The translations under genes were made by a program, and so were the position numbers. Under the pieces are notes generated by a model that was given only the letters and a program-made list of their open reading frames with translations, ran no database searches and was not told the DNA's origin. From Nostoc sp. GT001 (GTDB lineage Bacteria; Cyanobacteriota; Cyanobacteriia; Cyanobacteriales; Nostocaceae), in NCBI RefSeq assembly GCF_030382115.1, contig NZ_JAUDRJ010000003.1:7242122-7265157 (forward strand): a stretch of 23,036 nucleotides of DNA, in the 5' to 3' direction. Shown here one piece after another: positions 4,904 to 13,603 of this stretch. The first letter of the stretch is position 1, and every line of letters starts with the position of its first letter.

Positions 4904-6928
4904 TTCTTCATGCAGCTTCAGATTTTGAATGCGAGTATCTTCGGTAGCTGGTACATCCTCCTGAGCAAATGGAATCTGTTTAAATTTAGCAGCCAGATAT
5001 TCTGCTAATGCATCTTGTTCAGAACCATCAGCAGCAAAGGTAGCTAAACCTGTACGTTTAGCATCTTTTGATGTCAAATCAACCCGTTCTCTTTTGGGAA
5101 AAGGATAACCATCACCACCATTTGCGAGGAAGTTTAAGGTGACAGTGCGGAAAATGCGATTAGAGTCACCCACTAACTCTGCATTTTTCACCACTACATC
5201 AATAATTTTGCCTTTTCCATCTTTGATAGCCAGGGATTTAACACGCTTACCTGCTGGCAAATCTGGGTCAAAGCTAAAGGCTAATCCCGCTACTTGGGGA
5301 AAACTACCAGGAGTAGCACCCGGCGCTATGGCTGCTACACTATGTTCAATTACTGCTATTAGTTCTTTGGCATTCAAAGTCACCAAAGTCAAGCTATTGT
5401 TAAACCGTAAAGCGTTGGCGATATCAAGTTGAGAAATTTCTTTTTCTTTCTTACCTGCTACAGGATTTGCTTGGGGTGGCAGTTTGATAACATCCTGTGA
5501 GCGAGTCGAACCTGGGGGAAAGGTATAGATACCAATATTGTCACGGATACCACCACCATTTTTAATGGAAATAACAGTTTTAGGATCGTATCGTTTAGCG
5601 ATCGCTAAATTAGCTTCGGCTGTCAAATTACCGAAATTGGTTTCTTGGGTGCGGACATCACCCCGCCAGCCGTTAAGGAAAACGTTGGTTTTCCCAAAAA
5701 TCTGACCATCTTGGGCAATAATCACTTTTTTGAGCGCTTCTGTAATGGCAACAATTTTGGCATCAGGTTTCCCACCTACAGCTGCTACACCTTGGGAATC
5801 AGTCGCATAAGCACCGCTGATTTTGGGGTCAATACTTTTAGGAATTATTACTCCCTTGGCATCAAAGTTAACTACTAGCCGACCAACATAGCGATAGTTT
5901 CCATCGGTATTAACTACAGCTATCGGATTACCATCTGCGGCTTTTTTGATGATTGGATAAGTTCCAGCAGATTTATCACCCACGCGCAGACGGTCTGTTT
6001 TGTCGGCTAGTAAGGTATTGGAACCACCAGCAACAATAATATCTACTCCCTTAAGTAATTGTGCTAGCTTTTGCTCAATGGCAATTTGCTGCATGTGTGC
6101 CAATAGAATGACTTTATTAATCTCTGGGTTTTTTGTCAGCAGCGTATCAACAGAAGTTTGAATTTCAGCAGCTAAAGCAGCGATATCTGCGGTATCACGG
6201 CTATTAAATTCTTTAGGCAACACAGTCACACCACCAGGAGAAGAAATAGTCCGCAGTGTGGGAGTTGTCGCCCCAACCACAGCAATTTTTTCACCATTGA
6301 CGGTAATGATGGTGCTACGGGCAATTTTATTCGGAATTTTACTTGCTTCTAGTCCATCAACAGTAACTAATTTTGCCAGGTCTTTATCAGTGCTGAAGTC
6401 CAGATTCGCGCTGAGATAGGGAAATTTTGTACCTGGGTAATCTTCTTTAGCACGCAGTAAGTCGGCAACAACACCCGTATTTAAGTCAAATTCGTGATTA
6501 CCAAAGGCGATCGCACCAAACCCAAGAGCATTTAGAATTAAAATATCTCCTCGTCCCTGACCACCAAAAGCTGCGTCACTGGCAAATAAGAAGGGACTGG
6601 GAATATAAGCATCTCCAGATGAAAGGATTAAGGTATTAGGATAATCAGGTTTACCATCACCATTAACATCGTGATTTTTCAGTGCATTCAACACCGCCGA
6701 AAAGTTCGGTGCATCCTTCAGCGCGGGTACACCTGCTTCTTGGTCGGAAGTATGTAAAAGTTGTAGTGTGAACCCTGACTTCTGTGCTGTTTTAACTTGA
6801 ACTACACCACCAGTAGTTCCTAAAAATAAAAAGATGCTAGATATAATTAGCCAACTTAAATGGCTAGTCCTTAAATCTCGGCGATTAAACTTACTTAAAA
6901 ATCGACTTTTCCGATTTAAAAAAGACAT
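4868..6928 (-). CDS. Exported 5'-nucleotidase / metallophosphatase-like protein
   Basis: A 686-residue protein. A hydrophobic segment at residues 25-40 after a basic N-terminus is a signal peptide or anchor, so it acts outside the plasma membrane. Residues about 52-350 are a calcineurin-type metallophosphoesterase domain: HTSDQEAG (D62), SGDAY (D106), FGNHEFD (N144, H145), AHMQ (H278). Residues about 400-670 are a 5'-nucleotidase C-terminal domain, with NGGGIRDNIG and NGGDGYPFP. UshA-type enzymes hydrolyse nucleotides or sugar nucleotides. Two metal motifs depart from UshA: D-x-H is D-Q-E, and GHxH is GGSN (301-304), so substrate or metal use may differ. DVNGDGKPD (87-95) resembles a calcium-binding loop. 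The last residues (EEGKGEGLKGKG) are encoded by the repeat at 4738-4903. The start is a good ATG at 6928. Confidence 0.88.
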   Translation of the reverse strand: MSFLNRKSRFLSKFNRRDLRTSHLSWLIISSIFLFLGTTGGVVQVKTAQKSGFTLQLLHTSDQEAGVPALKDAPNFSAVLNALKNHDVNGDGKPDYPNTLILSSGDAYIPSPFLFASDAAFGGQGRGDILILNALGFGAIAFGNHEFDLNTGVVADLLRAKEDYPGTKFPYLSANLDFSTDKDLAKLVTVDGLEASKIPNKIARSTIITVNGEKIAVVGATTPTLRTISSPGGVTVLPKEFNSRDTADIAALAAEIQTSVDTLLTKNPEINKVILLAHMQQIAIEQKLAQLLKGVDIIVAGGSNTLLADKTDRLRVGDKSAGTYPIIKKAADGNPIAVVNTDGNYRYVGRLVVNFDAKGVIIPKSIDPKISGAYATDSQGVAAVGGKPDAKIVAITEALKKVIIAQDGQIFGKTNVFLNGWRGDVRTQETNFGNLTAEANLAIAKRYDPKTVISIKNGGGIRDNIGIYTFPPGSTRSQDVIKLPPQANPVAGKKEKEISQLDIANALRFNNSLTLVTLNAKELIAVIEHSVAAIAPGATPGSFPQVAGLAFSFDPDLPAGKRVKSLAIKDGKGKIIDVVVKNAELVGDSNRIFRTVTLNFLANGGDGYPFPKRERVDLTSKDAKRTGLATFAADGSEQDALAEYLAAKFKQIPFAQEDVPATEDTRIQNLKLHEEEGKGEGLKGKG

Positions 6929-7070
6929 AATAAATTTTCTAGCTCATCAGTGGTGAATATTTTTTTAGTGTATTATCAATATCCCATAATAAATACTTCA
7001 TAAGTTAGTTTTAATATTCATCTTCATAGCTGATTGGAAATTGCCCATGTATAGGAAAAGATTATAGATA

Positions 7071-7097
7071 AAAGTTAGGAAAAGTAGGAAAAGTAGG
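7071..7097 (+). repeat. Three copies of a 9-nt repeat, second site
   Basis: AAAGTTAGG, AAAAGTAGG and AAAAGTAGG, closely matching the triad at 1403-1429. The bases just after are also similar (ATATTTT against ATGTTTT). Confidence 0.6.
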
Positions 7098-7254
7098 ATA
7101 TTTTCTATTACCCCCTTGATTATAAGGTTCTTACACGGTAATTTGAATCTTATGTGCAGCTTGGGAAAAGGAGTTTGAGGGTATGTAAAAAAGTCACTGC
7201 AATTTTTAAAGGAAAATTTTCAGATGAAAAAACTGAAATAAAATAGGGAAAATA

Positions 7255-7283
7255 GAGTTAAAAAAATGCGCTTTTTTTAACTC
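7255..7283 (-). terminator. Hairpin terminator after the UPF0182 gene
   Basis: GAGTTAAAAAAA (7255-7266) pairs with TTTTTTTAACTC (7272-7283) over a 5-base loop, giving a 12-bp perfect stem 43 bp beyond the stop of the minus-strand gene at 7327. The A/T runs are within the stem, so efficiency is uncertain, but position and symmetry fit a terminator. Confidence 0.5.
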
Positions 7284-7326
7284 CTTTTATGTTGATGCTT
7301 ATGTAACTTTTTAGTTTTAAAATCGC

Positions 7327-10300
7327 TTAACCTGGCGGGGCTGCTTCTTCAAAGGGACGGATAATCGCTCGCGCTGGTGTAACTTCTGGTTTAAAGATTC
7401 CCTGCAATGCTTGTTCTAAGGTTTGCGCCATGACAATCCGGTTTTCGTAAGCAACTACTACCCGTACCAAGGTTGGCAGACTATTCTGTGTGGCTTCTAG
7501 ATAGATTGGCTCGACATACAGCAGCGATTGCTGAATGGGAATTACTAGTAGATTGCCTTGAATCGCTCTCGAACCCTGGCGATTCCACAAGGAAATTTGC
7601 TGAGAAATTACTGGATCTTGGTTAATCCGCGCCTCGATTTGCTCTGTTCCGTAAATCAGGCGTTCTTTAGGAAAGACATATAGCAGCAGCTTCCCGTAGT
7701 TTTTGCCATCTGATCGCGCCGCTAACCAAGCGATTAAATTAGTCCGCTGTCTGGGAGTATAGGGTAAAAACAGCAGAAATTCTTCTCTACGAGAGGCTGC
7801 GCCAACAAAGTCTACGGTGGGTAAACTAGTAATCAAATAATATGGCTCTACCGGACGGGGTTCACTGCCATAGATTTCATTAGGAATCTGCCACTGGTCT
7901 TCCCGGTTGTAAAATACTTGGGGGTCGGTCATGTGGTAGGTCATCAACCGCTCAGATTGAATTTTGAAAAAGTCCACCGGATATCGGGTATGACTGCGGA
8001 GATTGACTGGCATTGTATTGAGCGGTTTGAACATATTGGGAAATATCGCTGACCAAGTGGCAATAATCGGGTCGCTTTGATCGGCAATATAAAAATTAAC
8101 GCTGCCGTTGTAAGCATCAATCACTACCTTGATCGAGTTACGAATGTAGTTGATACCATCGCTACCGGTGTCTGAGTAGGGATAGCGATCGCTCGTTGTG
8201 TAAGCATCAACAATCCAATAAAGATAACTGGGATTACTGGGGAAATCTTGATTAGCAGCAGCAGCAACTAAATAGGGGTCGCTGTCAAATTTTAGAAAAG
8301 GCGCGATCGCTTGAATTCTTTCCTTGACATTTCGCCGCAATAGCACCCTTGTCTCTGGCAAAAAGTCTCGCGTCAGCACCATCTGCCAATCTTTCAAATA
8401 CATCGCAAATAGCCAGCGTCTCCATGCTGAACCGATTTCAACACCACCCAGACCATCGTAAGAGTTGTAAACGTTGTCACTACCGCTAGGATAGTCTAGC
8501 TCTCTAACTCTTGTGCCAGTCATTACATAAGTATTGGCAATTTCACCGTAATAAATTCGGGGTTGCCCAATGGGAATACTTTCACGAATGGCTTCACTAG
8601 AAGTTGTCAGAGCGCTACTATCACCGCTAATATCTTTGACAAAATATTCTGGTAATCCACCCGCTCCAACTGTATTAACTGGGCTAACAGTAAACCCAAA
8701 ACCGTGGGTATAAATTAAATGGCGGTTAACCCATGTTTGAGCTTCCTGTGGTACGCCAGTATAGTCTAATTCCCGTGCAGCAATCAATACCTGTCGCCGT
8801 TCTGTTGATTCAACTGGTTCCTGCTGAGGTTCTGGTGGGTTTTGAGGGGCAGATGGTCGGCGTGAAGTTACATCTGTTTTGAGAGTATATCGGTCAATAT
8901 CGGCATCGGGGAACCGATAGTAAGGCCGAATTTGTTGCAGTTGACGGTTAGTTTCTAAGAGTGGTCGTTCATCCCATAGGCGAATATTGCGAATTGTCAA
9001 GTCATTCTTTTGAATGTCAGCTTCAGTCAGTGTTCCTTGCGGGTTGAAGCTTCTAGAATCGATCGCTTCTAGATCGAATGCTTGGCGTGTCAAGGCGATA
9101 GTCCGCTGAATGTAAGGTTGCTCCCGTTGCAACTCATTAGGTTGAACAATTAAATATTGCACCACAGTCGGTAAAACAACATCAGCAGCTACAACTAATA
9201 CTAAATAAACCCCTAACCCGTAAAAGACAAAGCGACGATATCGAGATTTTGGTTTCCAGAAAAAGGTTCGCCAAAGGAGGTAAAAGGCGATCGCTACTGC
9301 CACAATGCACAAGACGGTATAAGCTGGCAACTGGGTTGTCACATCGGTATAGCTAGCACCATAACTCACTCCCCGGCTAGAATACACGAGTTCATAGCGA
9401 CTCAGCCCATAACTCAGAGCCACTACCAGCATCAACAAGCCACCCATACCGAATAAATGACGCTGTTGCTGGGGCGAAAAACCGGGGAAAATTCCCTGAC
9501 TCAAACTATCCCCCGACAACAGATAAGTGAGAGAAACGGCGACAAAGCCATACAAACATAACCCCATCAGCCAGAGTTCTAGCAGTTCCCAAAAGGGTAA
9601 GGAAAATACGTAAAAGCTGATATCTCGACCAAATAAAGGCTCAGTGCTGTTGAAAAGGGTGGGGTGGAAATATTGCAGCACCTTGGGCCAGTGGTGGAAT
9701 AAGATGAAGGCAAAAATGGGACTGAAGAGAATTGCGATCGCAGTCAGTAAAAATTGCGGATAGATTAAGATGGCGATCGCTACTCCCCCAATTAAACCGA
9801 GATACCAGACTTGAGAGACAACCTGCTTCAAAAGCTGCCAGATTGTCTCCGGTCGAAATAGGGCGGGAACGGGTAGAATAGCCTGATTGACTGGAGTATG
9901 CCAGTAAGAAAGAGCAATTTGACCATAGTGAGCCAGCATTAACCCAATCACCAAGCTGAGTATCAGAGCTAAGGGTAATAACCAGCGTAATTTTAATGCT
10001 TGAAAGCGTTGTGGCGCAAGTATCTGGGTTTCGTTGCGTCTTGGATAATTAGGACTGAGAAAATTTGTTAATTCACTGTTGAGTTCTGCTTGCTCAATCT
10101 TTAGAGACTGGGAATATTTTAGCCGTTGTGCTAAAGCCAAGTTTAGCAGTAGATAGGCAGCAGTTATTCCAGCCACAACTACCCACAAAATACCACGAGT
10201 CAGCAGCCTCAACAAAAATACTTGCAGATAGCCGACTTCCCGAAACCAAAAAATCTCTGCTCCCAGGCGGGAACCCAGATCCAGAAGTAGCCACAGCCCC

Positions 10301-10341
10301 AAAAATCCAATTAATAGCCTAAAGCCCCATTTCCAATACAT
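7327..10341 (-). CDS. UPF0182 family large membrane protein
   Basis: A protein of about 1004 residues matching the UPF0182 (COG1615) family, which is widespread in cyanobacteria and actinobacteria and has no established function. The N-terminal 400 residues hold about seven hydrophobic membrane segments; the rest is a large soluble region, probably outside the membrane, with conserved-looking stretches such as [13 protein letters not shown] and [19 protein letters not shown] place the start at the ATG at 10341 ([12 protein letters not shown]), 11 bp after the VapC stop. The frame stays open back to a TTG at 10368, which would overlap vapC by 16 bp; homologues as I recall them begin near MYW. 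No clear ribosome binding site is visible. The gene may be read with the toxin-antitoxin pair upstream, which has probably inserted ahead of it. Confidence 0.92.
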   Translation of the reverse strand: MYWKWGFRLLIGFLGLWLLLDLGSRLGAEIFWFREVGYLQVFLLRLLTRGILWVVVAGITAAYLLLNLALAQRLKYSQSLKIEQAELNSELTNFLSPNYPRRNETQILAPQRFQALKLRWLLPLALILSLVIGLMLAHYGQIALSYWHTPVNQAILPVPALFRPETIWQLLKQVVSQVWYLGLIGGVAIAILIYPQFLLTAIAILFSPIFAFILFHHWPKVLQYFHPTLFNSTEPLFGRDISFYVFSLPFWELLELWLMGLCLYGFVAVSLTYLLSGDSLSQGIFPGFSPQQQRHLFGMGGLLMLVVALSYGLSRYELVYSSRGVSYGASYTDVTTQLPAYTVLCIVAVAIAFYLLWRTFFWKPKSRYRRFVFYGLGVYLVLVVAADVVLPTVVQYLIVQPNELQREQPYIQRTIALTRQAFDLEAIDSRSFNPQGTLTEADIQKNDLTIRNIRLWDERPLLETNRQLQQIRPYYRFPDADIDRYTLKTDVTSRRPSAPQNPPEPQQEPVESTERRQVLIAARELDYTGVPQEAQTWVNRHLIYTHGFGFTVSPVNTVGAGGLPEYFVKDISGDSSALTTSSEAIRESIPIGQPRIYYGEIANTYVMTGTRVRELDYPSGSDNVYNSYDGLGGVEIGSAWRRWLFAMYLKDWQMVLTRDFLPETRVLLRRNVKERIQAIAPFLKFDSDPYLVAAAANQDFPSNPSYLYWIVDAYTTSDRYPYSDTGSDGINYIRNSIKVVIDAYNGSVNFYIADQSDPIIATWSAIFPNMFKPLNTMPVNLRSHTRYPVDFFKIQSERLMTYHMTDPQVFYNREDQWQIPNEIYGSEPRPVEPYYLITSLPTVDFVGAASRREEFLLFLPYTPRQRTNLIAWLAARSDGKNYGKLLLYVFPKERLIYGTEQIEARINQDPVISQQISLWNRQGSRAIQGNLLVIPIQQSLLYVEPIYLEATQNSLPTLVRVVVAYENRIVMAQTLEQALQGIFKPEVTPARAIIRPFEEAAPPG

Positions 10342-10352
10342 TGATATGTAAT

Positions 10353-10760
10353 TTAAGAAGAACGCCAATTCTGTATTTGCAAGCCGTTTACTCTTTGAAA
10401 TTCTCGAATATTAGATGTTACAACAATATGATTGTGAGTTAGTGCTGTTGCTGCGATCAATACATCATAAGAACCGATAGGATTACCTGCTGTCTTCAAA
10501 ATACTTCTAATTTGGGCAGCAAGTTCTGCTTCTTCCACACCAAAAGGTAAAATTGTAATCGAACCTAACAATGCTTCAATCAATGATTGAATTTTTAAGG
10601 CACGTTGAGGATTGATTGCTAATCCATACTTAATCTCCATTCCTGTTAAGGAGGAAATAAAAATATCTGTGGGAGTAGTAGACTTTAATAGCTTGAGAGT
10701 ATTTTTTTCTCCCTTGACAAAATCACTAATTACGCAGGTATCGAGTAAATAACCCATCAT
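10353..10760 (-). CDS. vapC: VapC-type PIN-domain toxin (ribonuclease)
   Basis: A 135-residue PIN-domain protein. It starts [14 protein letters not shown] with the first acidic residue D7; E42 (GMEIKYG) and D99 ([12 protein letters not shown]) complete the usual metal-binding acids, and TSNIREF near residue 117 is the typical fourth motif. VapC toxins are Mg2+-dependent RNases that often cut tRNA or rRNA and are held inactive by their partner. The start codon overlaps the stop of the upstream antitoxin by one base (TAATG), showing translational coupling. The stop lies 11 bp before the ATG of the UPF0182 gene. Members of this kind in cyanobacteria often have such short partners. Confidence 0.9.
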   Translation of the reverse strand: MMGYLLDTCVISDFVKGEKNTLKLLKSTTPTDIFISSLTGMEIKYGLAINPQRALKIQSLIEALLGSITILPFGVEEAELAAQIRSILKTAGNPIGSYDVLIAATALTHNHIVVTSNIREFQRVNGLQIQNWRSS

Positions 10761-10975
10761 TAAAACTCGATTTCGTTAGGTGGTAGCAGTTCGTCTCGGT
10801 AGGACTCAAAAATAATACTTTCTACTACACCTTGATGTTGCATAATAGTTTCTGGCCAAGTCATGGGTTTTGTTTCTAAGAAAGTAACAAAGACTTTGCT
10901 TTCAGTAATACCTTGTGGTTTTTCAGCTAGTTCGATTTTGCCGTTTTTATAAATTCCTTCAATGGTTCGTAGCAT
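10760..10975 (-). CDS. VapB-like antitoxin
   Basis: A 71-residue protein with an N-terminal beta-rich segment (MLRTIEGIYKNGKIEL) resembling small antitoxins of the DUF104/AbrB-like sort that precede PIN toxins, and an acidic C-terminus (residues about 55-71, RDELLPPNEIEF) suited to wrapping the toxin. The ribosome binding site is strong: AGGAGGT seven bases before the ATG. Its last base of the stop is the first base of vapC. The assignment as antitoxin depends mainly on position; the exact family is uncertain. Confidence 0.8.
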   Translation of the reverse strand: MLRTIEGIYKNGKIELAEKPQGITESKVFVTFLETKPMTWPETIMQHQGVVESIIFESYRDELLPPNEIEF

Positions 10976-11030
10976 TGTTTTTACCTCCTATCGAAATTCT
11001 AGTAGTATTTATTACCGAACTGGTGGTTCA

Positions 11031-12272
11031 TCATGCCTTGTCGAACTCAATATAGAGGTGCTTCAGTGTCCGCATGAGTACGTTCGGTAAATATTGGTAT
11101 CCTTCTTGTGCCAAGCGAATGTCCTTCAACCGTAGCAGCAAACGCTGATATGCGATCTGCATTTCCTTACGAGCAAGCATAGCGCCCAAACAAAAATGAA
11201 TCCCATGACCAAAAGATAGGTGGTTGCTGGCATTCTGGCGGCGCACATCGAAACGCTCACCCTCAATAAATTTTAGCGAGTCGCGGTTAGCAGCATCGAA
11301 GCGGAGCATCACTAAAGACCCAGCTTTGAGATCGACATCTTGGAGCTTTGTATCTTCCGTCACAACTCGCCACATTCCTGCTGTCGGACTTTGCATTCGT
11401 AAAACTTCTTCAACAAAGTTCTCTAACAGGGAAATATCTGTTTGTACCAACTTCATCTGCTCTTTGTTGTTTGTCAGCAACAACATCCCACCTGCGATCG
11501 CACTGGTGACAGTCTCATTGCCTGCCACTAATATTTGCTGAATGATACTCAGCAGTTCAGCAGTGTCGAGCGATCGCTCTCCATCCACTTTTGCTTGTAC
11601 CAAGTCAGTAATAAAATCATCTTGAGGCTGTTTTTGGCGTGACTCTATGACATCATGAAAATAATGCTGGAAAGCGACAACATCTTTAGCACACTCGATC
11701 TCCTGCTCTCTAGAAAGTAAGTTACCTAAACGGGCAATAAAAGCATCAGACCATTGCTTGAACTTCGGCAAATCTGCTTGCGGCACACCTAACTGTTGAG
11801 CAATAACTTTGAGCGGTAAAGGTACGGCAAACTCACTGACGAATTCACACTTGCCGCGATCAATAAAGCTGTCAATGAGTTCATCAACAATCTGCTCAAT
11901 CAAGTCACGCATTTTGTTGATACGCGATGAAGTGAATGCCTTATTCACCAGGGAGCGAAATCGCTCGTGTTCTGGTGGATCTGCCGTCAGTAGGGTGTTC
12001 ATCTGGGGCCAGCCAAGAGCCGAAATTTTCTGCAACTCTTGATCGTGTTGTTCTTTGCCAGCTAGTAAAGTCGAGAAATTGCTAGAGAATACTCTTGTAT
12101 CCTTAAGAATTTCGATCACTAATTCATAGCGAGTAACAAGAAAGAGTTTTGCTTCTGTTGAGGGACTTGGTAGCTCCATTATTGGTGCTTGCTCCTGTGC
12201 CAGCTTGTAGAATTCATAAGGGCACACAAGCACTTCTGGATCAAAGAAGTTGTAGTCTGACAGATGCTTCAT
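11031..12272 (-). CDS. Cytochrome P450
   Basis: A 413-residue soluble bacterial-type P450 monooxygenase. The I-helix oxygen-binding motif AGNET is at 250-254, the K-helix ExxR at E289-R292, and the haem-binding loop SFGHGIHFCLG has the axial cysteine C361. ADPPEHERFR (97-106) is the conserved C-helix region of class I bacterial P450s. These enzymes hydroxylate or epoxidise small molecules using electrons from a ferredoxin and reductase; neither is encoded nearby, so general cell partners must be used. The substrate is unknown. Start is the ATG at 12272. It is not tightly linked to either toxin-antitoxin pair around it, and no biosynthetic cluster is evident beside it. Confidence 0.95.
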   Translation of the reverse strand: MKHLSDYNFFDPEVLVCPYEFYKLAQEQAPIMELPSPSTEAKLFLVTRYELVIEILKDTRVFSSNFSTLLAGKEQHDQELQKISALGWPQMNTLLTADPPEHERFRSLVNKAFTSSRINKMRDLIEQIVDELIDSFIDRGKCEFVSEFAVPLPLKVIAQQLGVPQADLPKFKQWSDAFIARLGNLLSREQEIECAKDVVAFQHYFHDVIESRQKQPQDDFITDLVQAKVDGERSLDTAELLSIIQQILVAGNETVTSAIAGGMLLLTNNKEQMKLVQTDISLLENFVEEVLRMQSPTAGMWRVVTEDTKLQDVDLKAGSLVMLRFDAANRDSLKFIEGERFDVRRQNASNHLSFGHGIHFCLGAMLARKEMQIAYQRLLLRLKDIRLAQEGYQYLPNVLMRTLKHLYIEFDKA

Positions 12273-12434
12273 GCTTCTAAGTAGCGATCAGTGATGTTTT
12301 GCTTTGACTCAAAATGAATCAACATCATCTTAACAAGTTACTCACCGTCGGCTCATTGGCGATCGCAGTTTAGGTGCAACGAAAACTGCAACGGTCATCA
12401 GCGATCGCAATTGACCCCTGACTTCTAACTCCTG

Positions 12435-12483
12435 ACTTCAAACTTCCACCAACTTCACCAGCTAGTTGGTGGAAGTTTGAAGT
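12435..12483. terminator. Perfect 20-bp hairpin
   Basis: ACTTCAAACTTCCACCAACT (12435-12454) and its exact reverse complement (12464-12483) enclose a 9-base loop. It lies 52 bp past the stop of the minus-strand relE-like gene and well upstream of the P450 start, so it may terminate the toxin-antitoxin transcript. There is no T run, so it may instead be a repeat element. Confidence 0.5.
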
Positions 12484-12534
12484 TGAAAGTTACTGCAACG
12501 CTACTCAATGCAAAAAGAAGTGAAGCCGGAAAAA

Positions 12535-12810
12535 CTACAAATTTTTGTAGACTTCACCATCATTCCTCTTGCCAACACGAAAAACATCAATCATCTGGTT
12601 CTCGTGGTCAATAGTGTAAAGAATCCTGTACTCACCTTGATCAACACGATAGCCACCTTCATAACCCTTCAATGCCTTACAGTCCTGGGGTTGAGAATTA
12701 CCTTGAAGCGAAAGAATTTTAGCTACAACTTGCTTATATTGTTTAGCTTGTAAATCATTCAAATCCTTTTCAGCAGTCTTAGCAATCCTCAAACTATAGC
12801 GCTCGCTCAT
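12535..12810 (-). CDS. RelE/ParE-family toxin
   Basis: About 91 residues from the ATG at 12810 (MSERYSLRIAKTAEKDLNDL). The order of elements is that of RelE/ParE toxins: an N-terminal strand, two helices to about residue 45, then a beta sheet with GGYRVDQGEYRILYTID and IDVFRVGKR. RelE relatives cut mRNA on ribosomes and ParE relatives poison gyrase; the arginines and C-terminal basic residues fit the RelE side but do not prove it. The frame stays open back to a GTG at 12825. The ATG has GGAG directly before it. It overlaps the antitoxin gene by 17 bases (32 bases if the GTG is used), a usual layout for such pairs. Confidence 0.9.
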   Translation of the reverse strand: MSERYSLRIAKTAEKDLNDLQAKQYKQVVAKILSLQGNSQPQDCKALKGYEGGYRVDQGEYRILYTIDHENQMIDVFRVGKRNDGEVYKNL

Positions 12811-13054
12811 CTCCACGCTTCGCACTAATTGCGTCTAACGTAGTAAAACCATCATTTTCACTAACTGCACGGCGAAGCGCCTCTGAATCAATAGCGTCTT
12901 CTATAGCTTCAAGCAATTTCAAATCATCAAGACTGATAATCGCTACAGCAGCTTTACCATGACGCTCAATCACAATACGCTCACGCTTATACTCAGCACG
13001 ACTAATAAGCTCTTGAAAATTTGCACGAGCTTCTGTTGCACTTATACGAGTCAT
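12794..13054 (-). CDS. Phd/YefM-family antitoxin
   Basis: An 86-residue protein with the Phd/YefM N-terminal DNA-binding fold (MTRISATEARANFQELI, then VIERHGKAAVAIISLDDLKLLE at about residues 28-49) and an acidic C-terminal part that would bind the toxin. Such proteins repress their own operon, with toxin as co-repressor. A 12-bp inverted repeat lies upstream at 13090-13129 as a candidate operator. Start is the ATG at 13054; the gene overlaps the toxin gene downstream. Confidence 0.9.
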   Translation of the reverse strand: MTRISATEARANFQELISRAEYKRERIVIERHGKAAVAIISLDDLKLLEAIEDAIDSEALRRAVSENDGFTTLDAISAKRGDERAL

Positions 13055-13089
13055 AGTACCTTACAAAATTAATAAATGACAGTCAAAAT

Positions 13090-13129
13090 GTAAATTTTGT
13101 ACAATTTGCTAAAAATTTACAAAATTTAC
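13090..13129. promoter_or_regulatory. Inverted repeat, possible antitoxin operator
   Basis: GTAAATTTTGTA (13090-13101) and TACAAAATTTAC (13118-13129) are a perfect 12-bp inverted repeat with a 16-base spacer, 35-75 bp upstream of the Phd/YefM-like start. Placement fits autoregulation by the antitoxin; the AT-rich sequence means chance cannot be excluded. Confidence 0.4.
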
Positions 13130-13320
13130 GTTCTGTACTAATATTATTACACCACAATCGAAAAAAGAGTGAATTTTTACCTTTTTACAAAGAGTGACTC
13201 TTTACAAGAAAAGTAGAAGTCGGAATTTACTGCTACATCTAGTAACTTAGTTGCAAAGTCTAATCTACTTACAAAAGCTCAACCAGTTTCCCGCGATCGC
13301 ACTCTCAACAAGTTAAAAGT

Positions 13321-13348
13321 GAGTAGGCAGGCAGGATGCCCGCCTATT
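13321..13348 (-). terminator. GC-rich palindrome after the small membrane-protein gene
   Basis: AGTAGGCAGGCA and TGCCCGCCTATT form an imperfect hairpin 20 bp beyond the stop at 13368. The GC-rich stem fits a terminator, but no T run follows on the minus strand; it resembles the palindromic repeat at 508-565. Confidence 0.35.
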
Positions 13349-13367
13349 CTCAGGTTTTTACGACTAC

Positions 13368-13559
13368 CTAGTTCCCTTCCTTGTCAGATTTCCCTGGCAT
13401 CCGAAAGTAACAAATGACCACGGTTTTAACAAGGTCAAAGTAGGCAGGGCGAATTTTCTGGTCAATAATCGCCAAACCTAGCGCACCAGATACTAAAATA
13501 GTAGTTATGATTGGTAAAATAACGCCTTTACTCAAGGCGTTATTAAGGGGTTTTTGCAT
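13368..13559 (-). CDS. Small single-pass membrane protein, unknown function
   Basis: A 63-residue protein starting at the ATG at 13559, which has a well-placed ribosome binding site (AAGGAG, five bases before). The frame is open further upstream but that extension lacks such a site. One clear membrane segment spans about residues 12-31 (ILPIITTILVSGALGLAII); a second hydrophobic stretch at about 41-52 (FDLVKTVVICYF) may be amphipathic or a re-entrant helix. The C-terminus is charged (RMPGKSDKEGN). I do not recognise the family. Codons about 6-14 contain an 11-bp perfect hairpin, and a structured 92-nt element lies 45 bp upstream, so expression may be controlled at RNA level. Confidence 0.65.
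   Translation of the reverse strand: MQKPLNNALSKGVILPIITTILVSGALGLAIIDQKIRPAYFDLVKTVVICYFRMPGKSDKEGN
13518..13544 (-). promoter_or_regulatory. Hairpin inside the first codons of the small gene
   Basis: AATAACGCCTT (13518-13528) and AAGGCGTTATT (13534-13544) form an 11-bp perfect stem with a 5-base loop. In the mRNA it falls about 15-41 bases after the start codon, where it could slow early translation or be a site for RNA control. Confidence 0.45.
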
Positions 13560-13603
13560 AATTCTCCTTATTGGGTTTAGTTTGCCTGTCAATTCAAAAA
13601 CTA

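Larger units (their letters stand above)
6929..7326. other. Intergenic region, no gene seen
   Basis: About 400 bp of AT-rich DNA between two minus-strand genes. It holds the 9-nt repeat triad at 7071-7097 and a terminator hairpin at 7255-7283, and must contain the promoter for the nucleotidase gene. I see no open frame with coding character. Confidence 0.6.
13055..13367. other. Intergenic region with operator and palindrome, no gene
   Basis: This 313-bp space between two minus-strand units holds the putative antitoxin operator (13090-13129), AT-rich DNA and the hairpin at 13321-13348 beyond the small membrane-protein gene. No frame with coding character was seen. Confidence 0.55.

Noticed and set aside
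10094..10322. Open frames inside the UPF0182 gene on both strands
   Set aside because: They are shadows of a clear long coding region with strong membrane-protein character.
12292..12327. TGATGTT / AACATCA inverted repeat upstream of the P450 gene
   Set aside because: Only 7 bp with a 22-base spacer, which is easily chance.
12508..12753. Plus-strand frame opposite the RelE-type toxin
   Set aside because: It is antisense to a recognisable toxin gene and shows no motif of its own.
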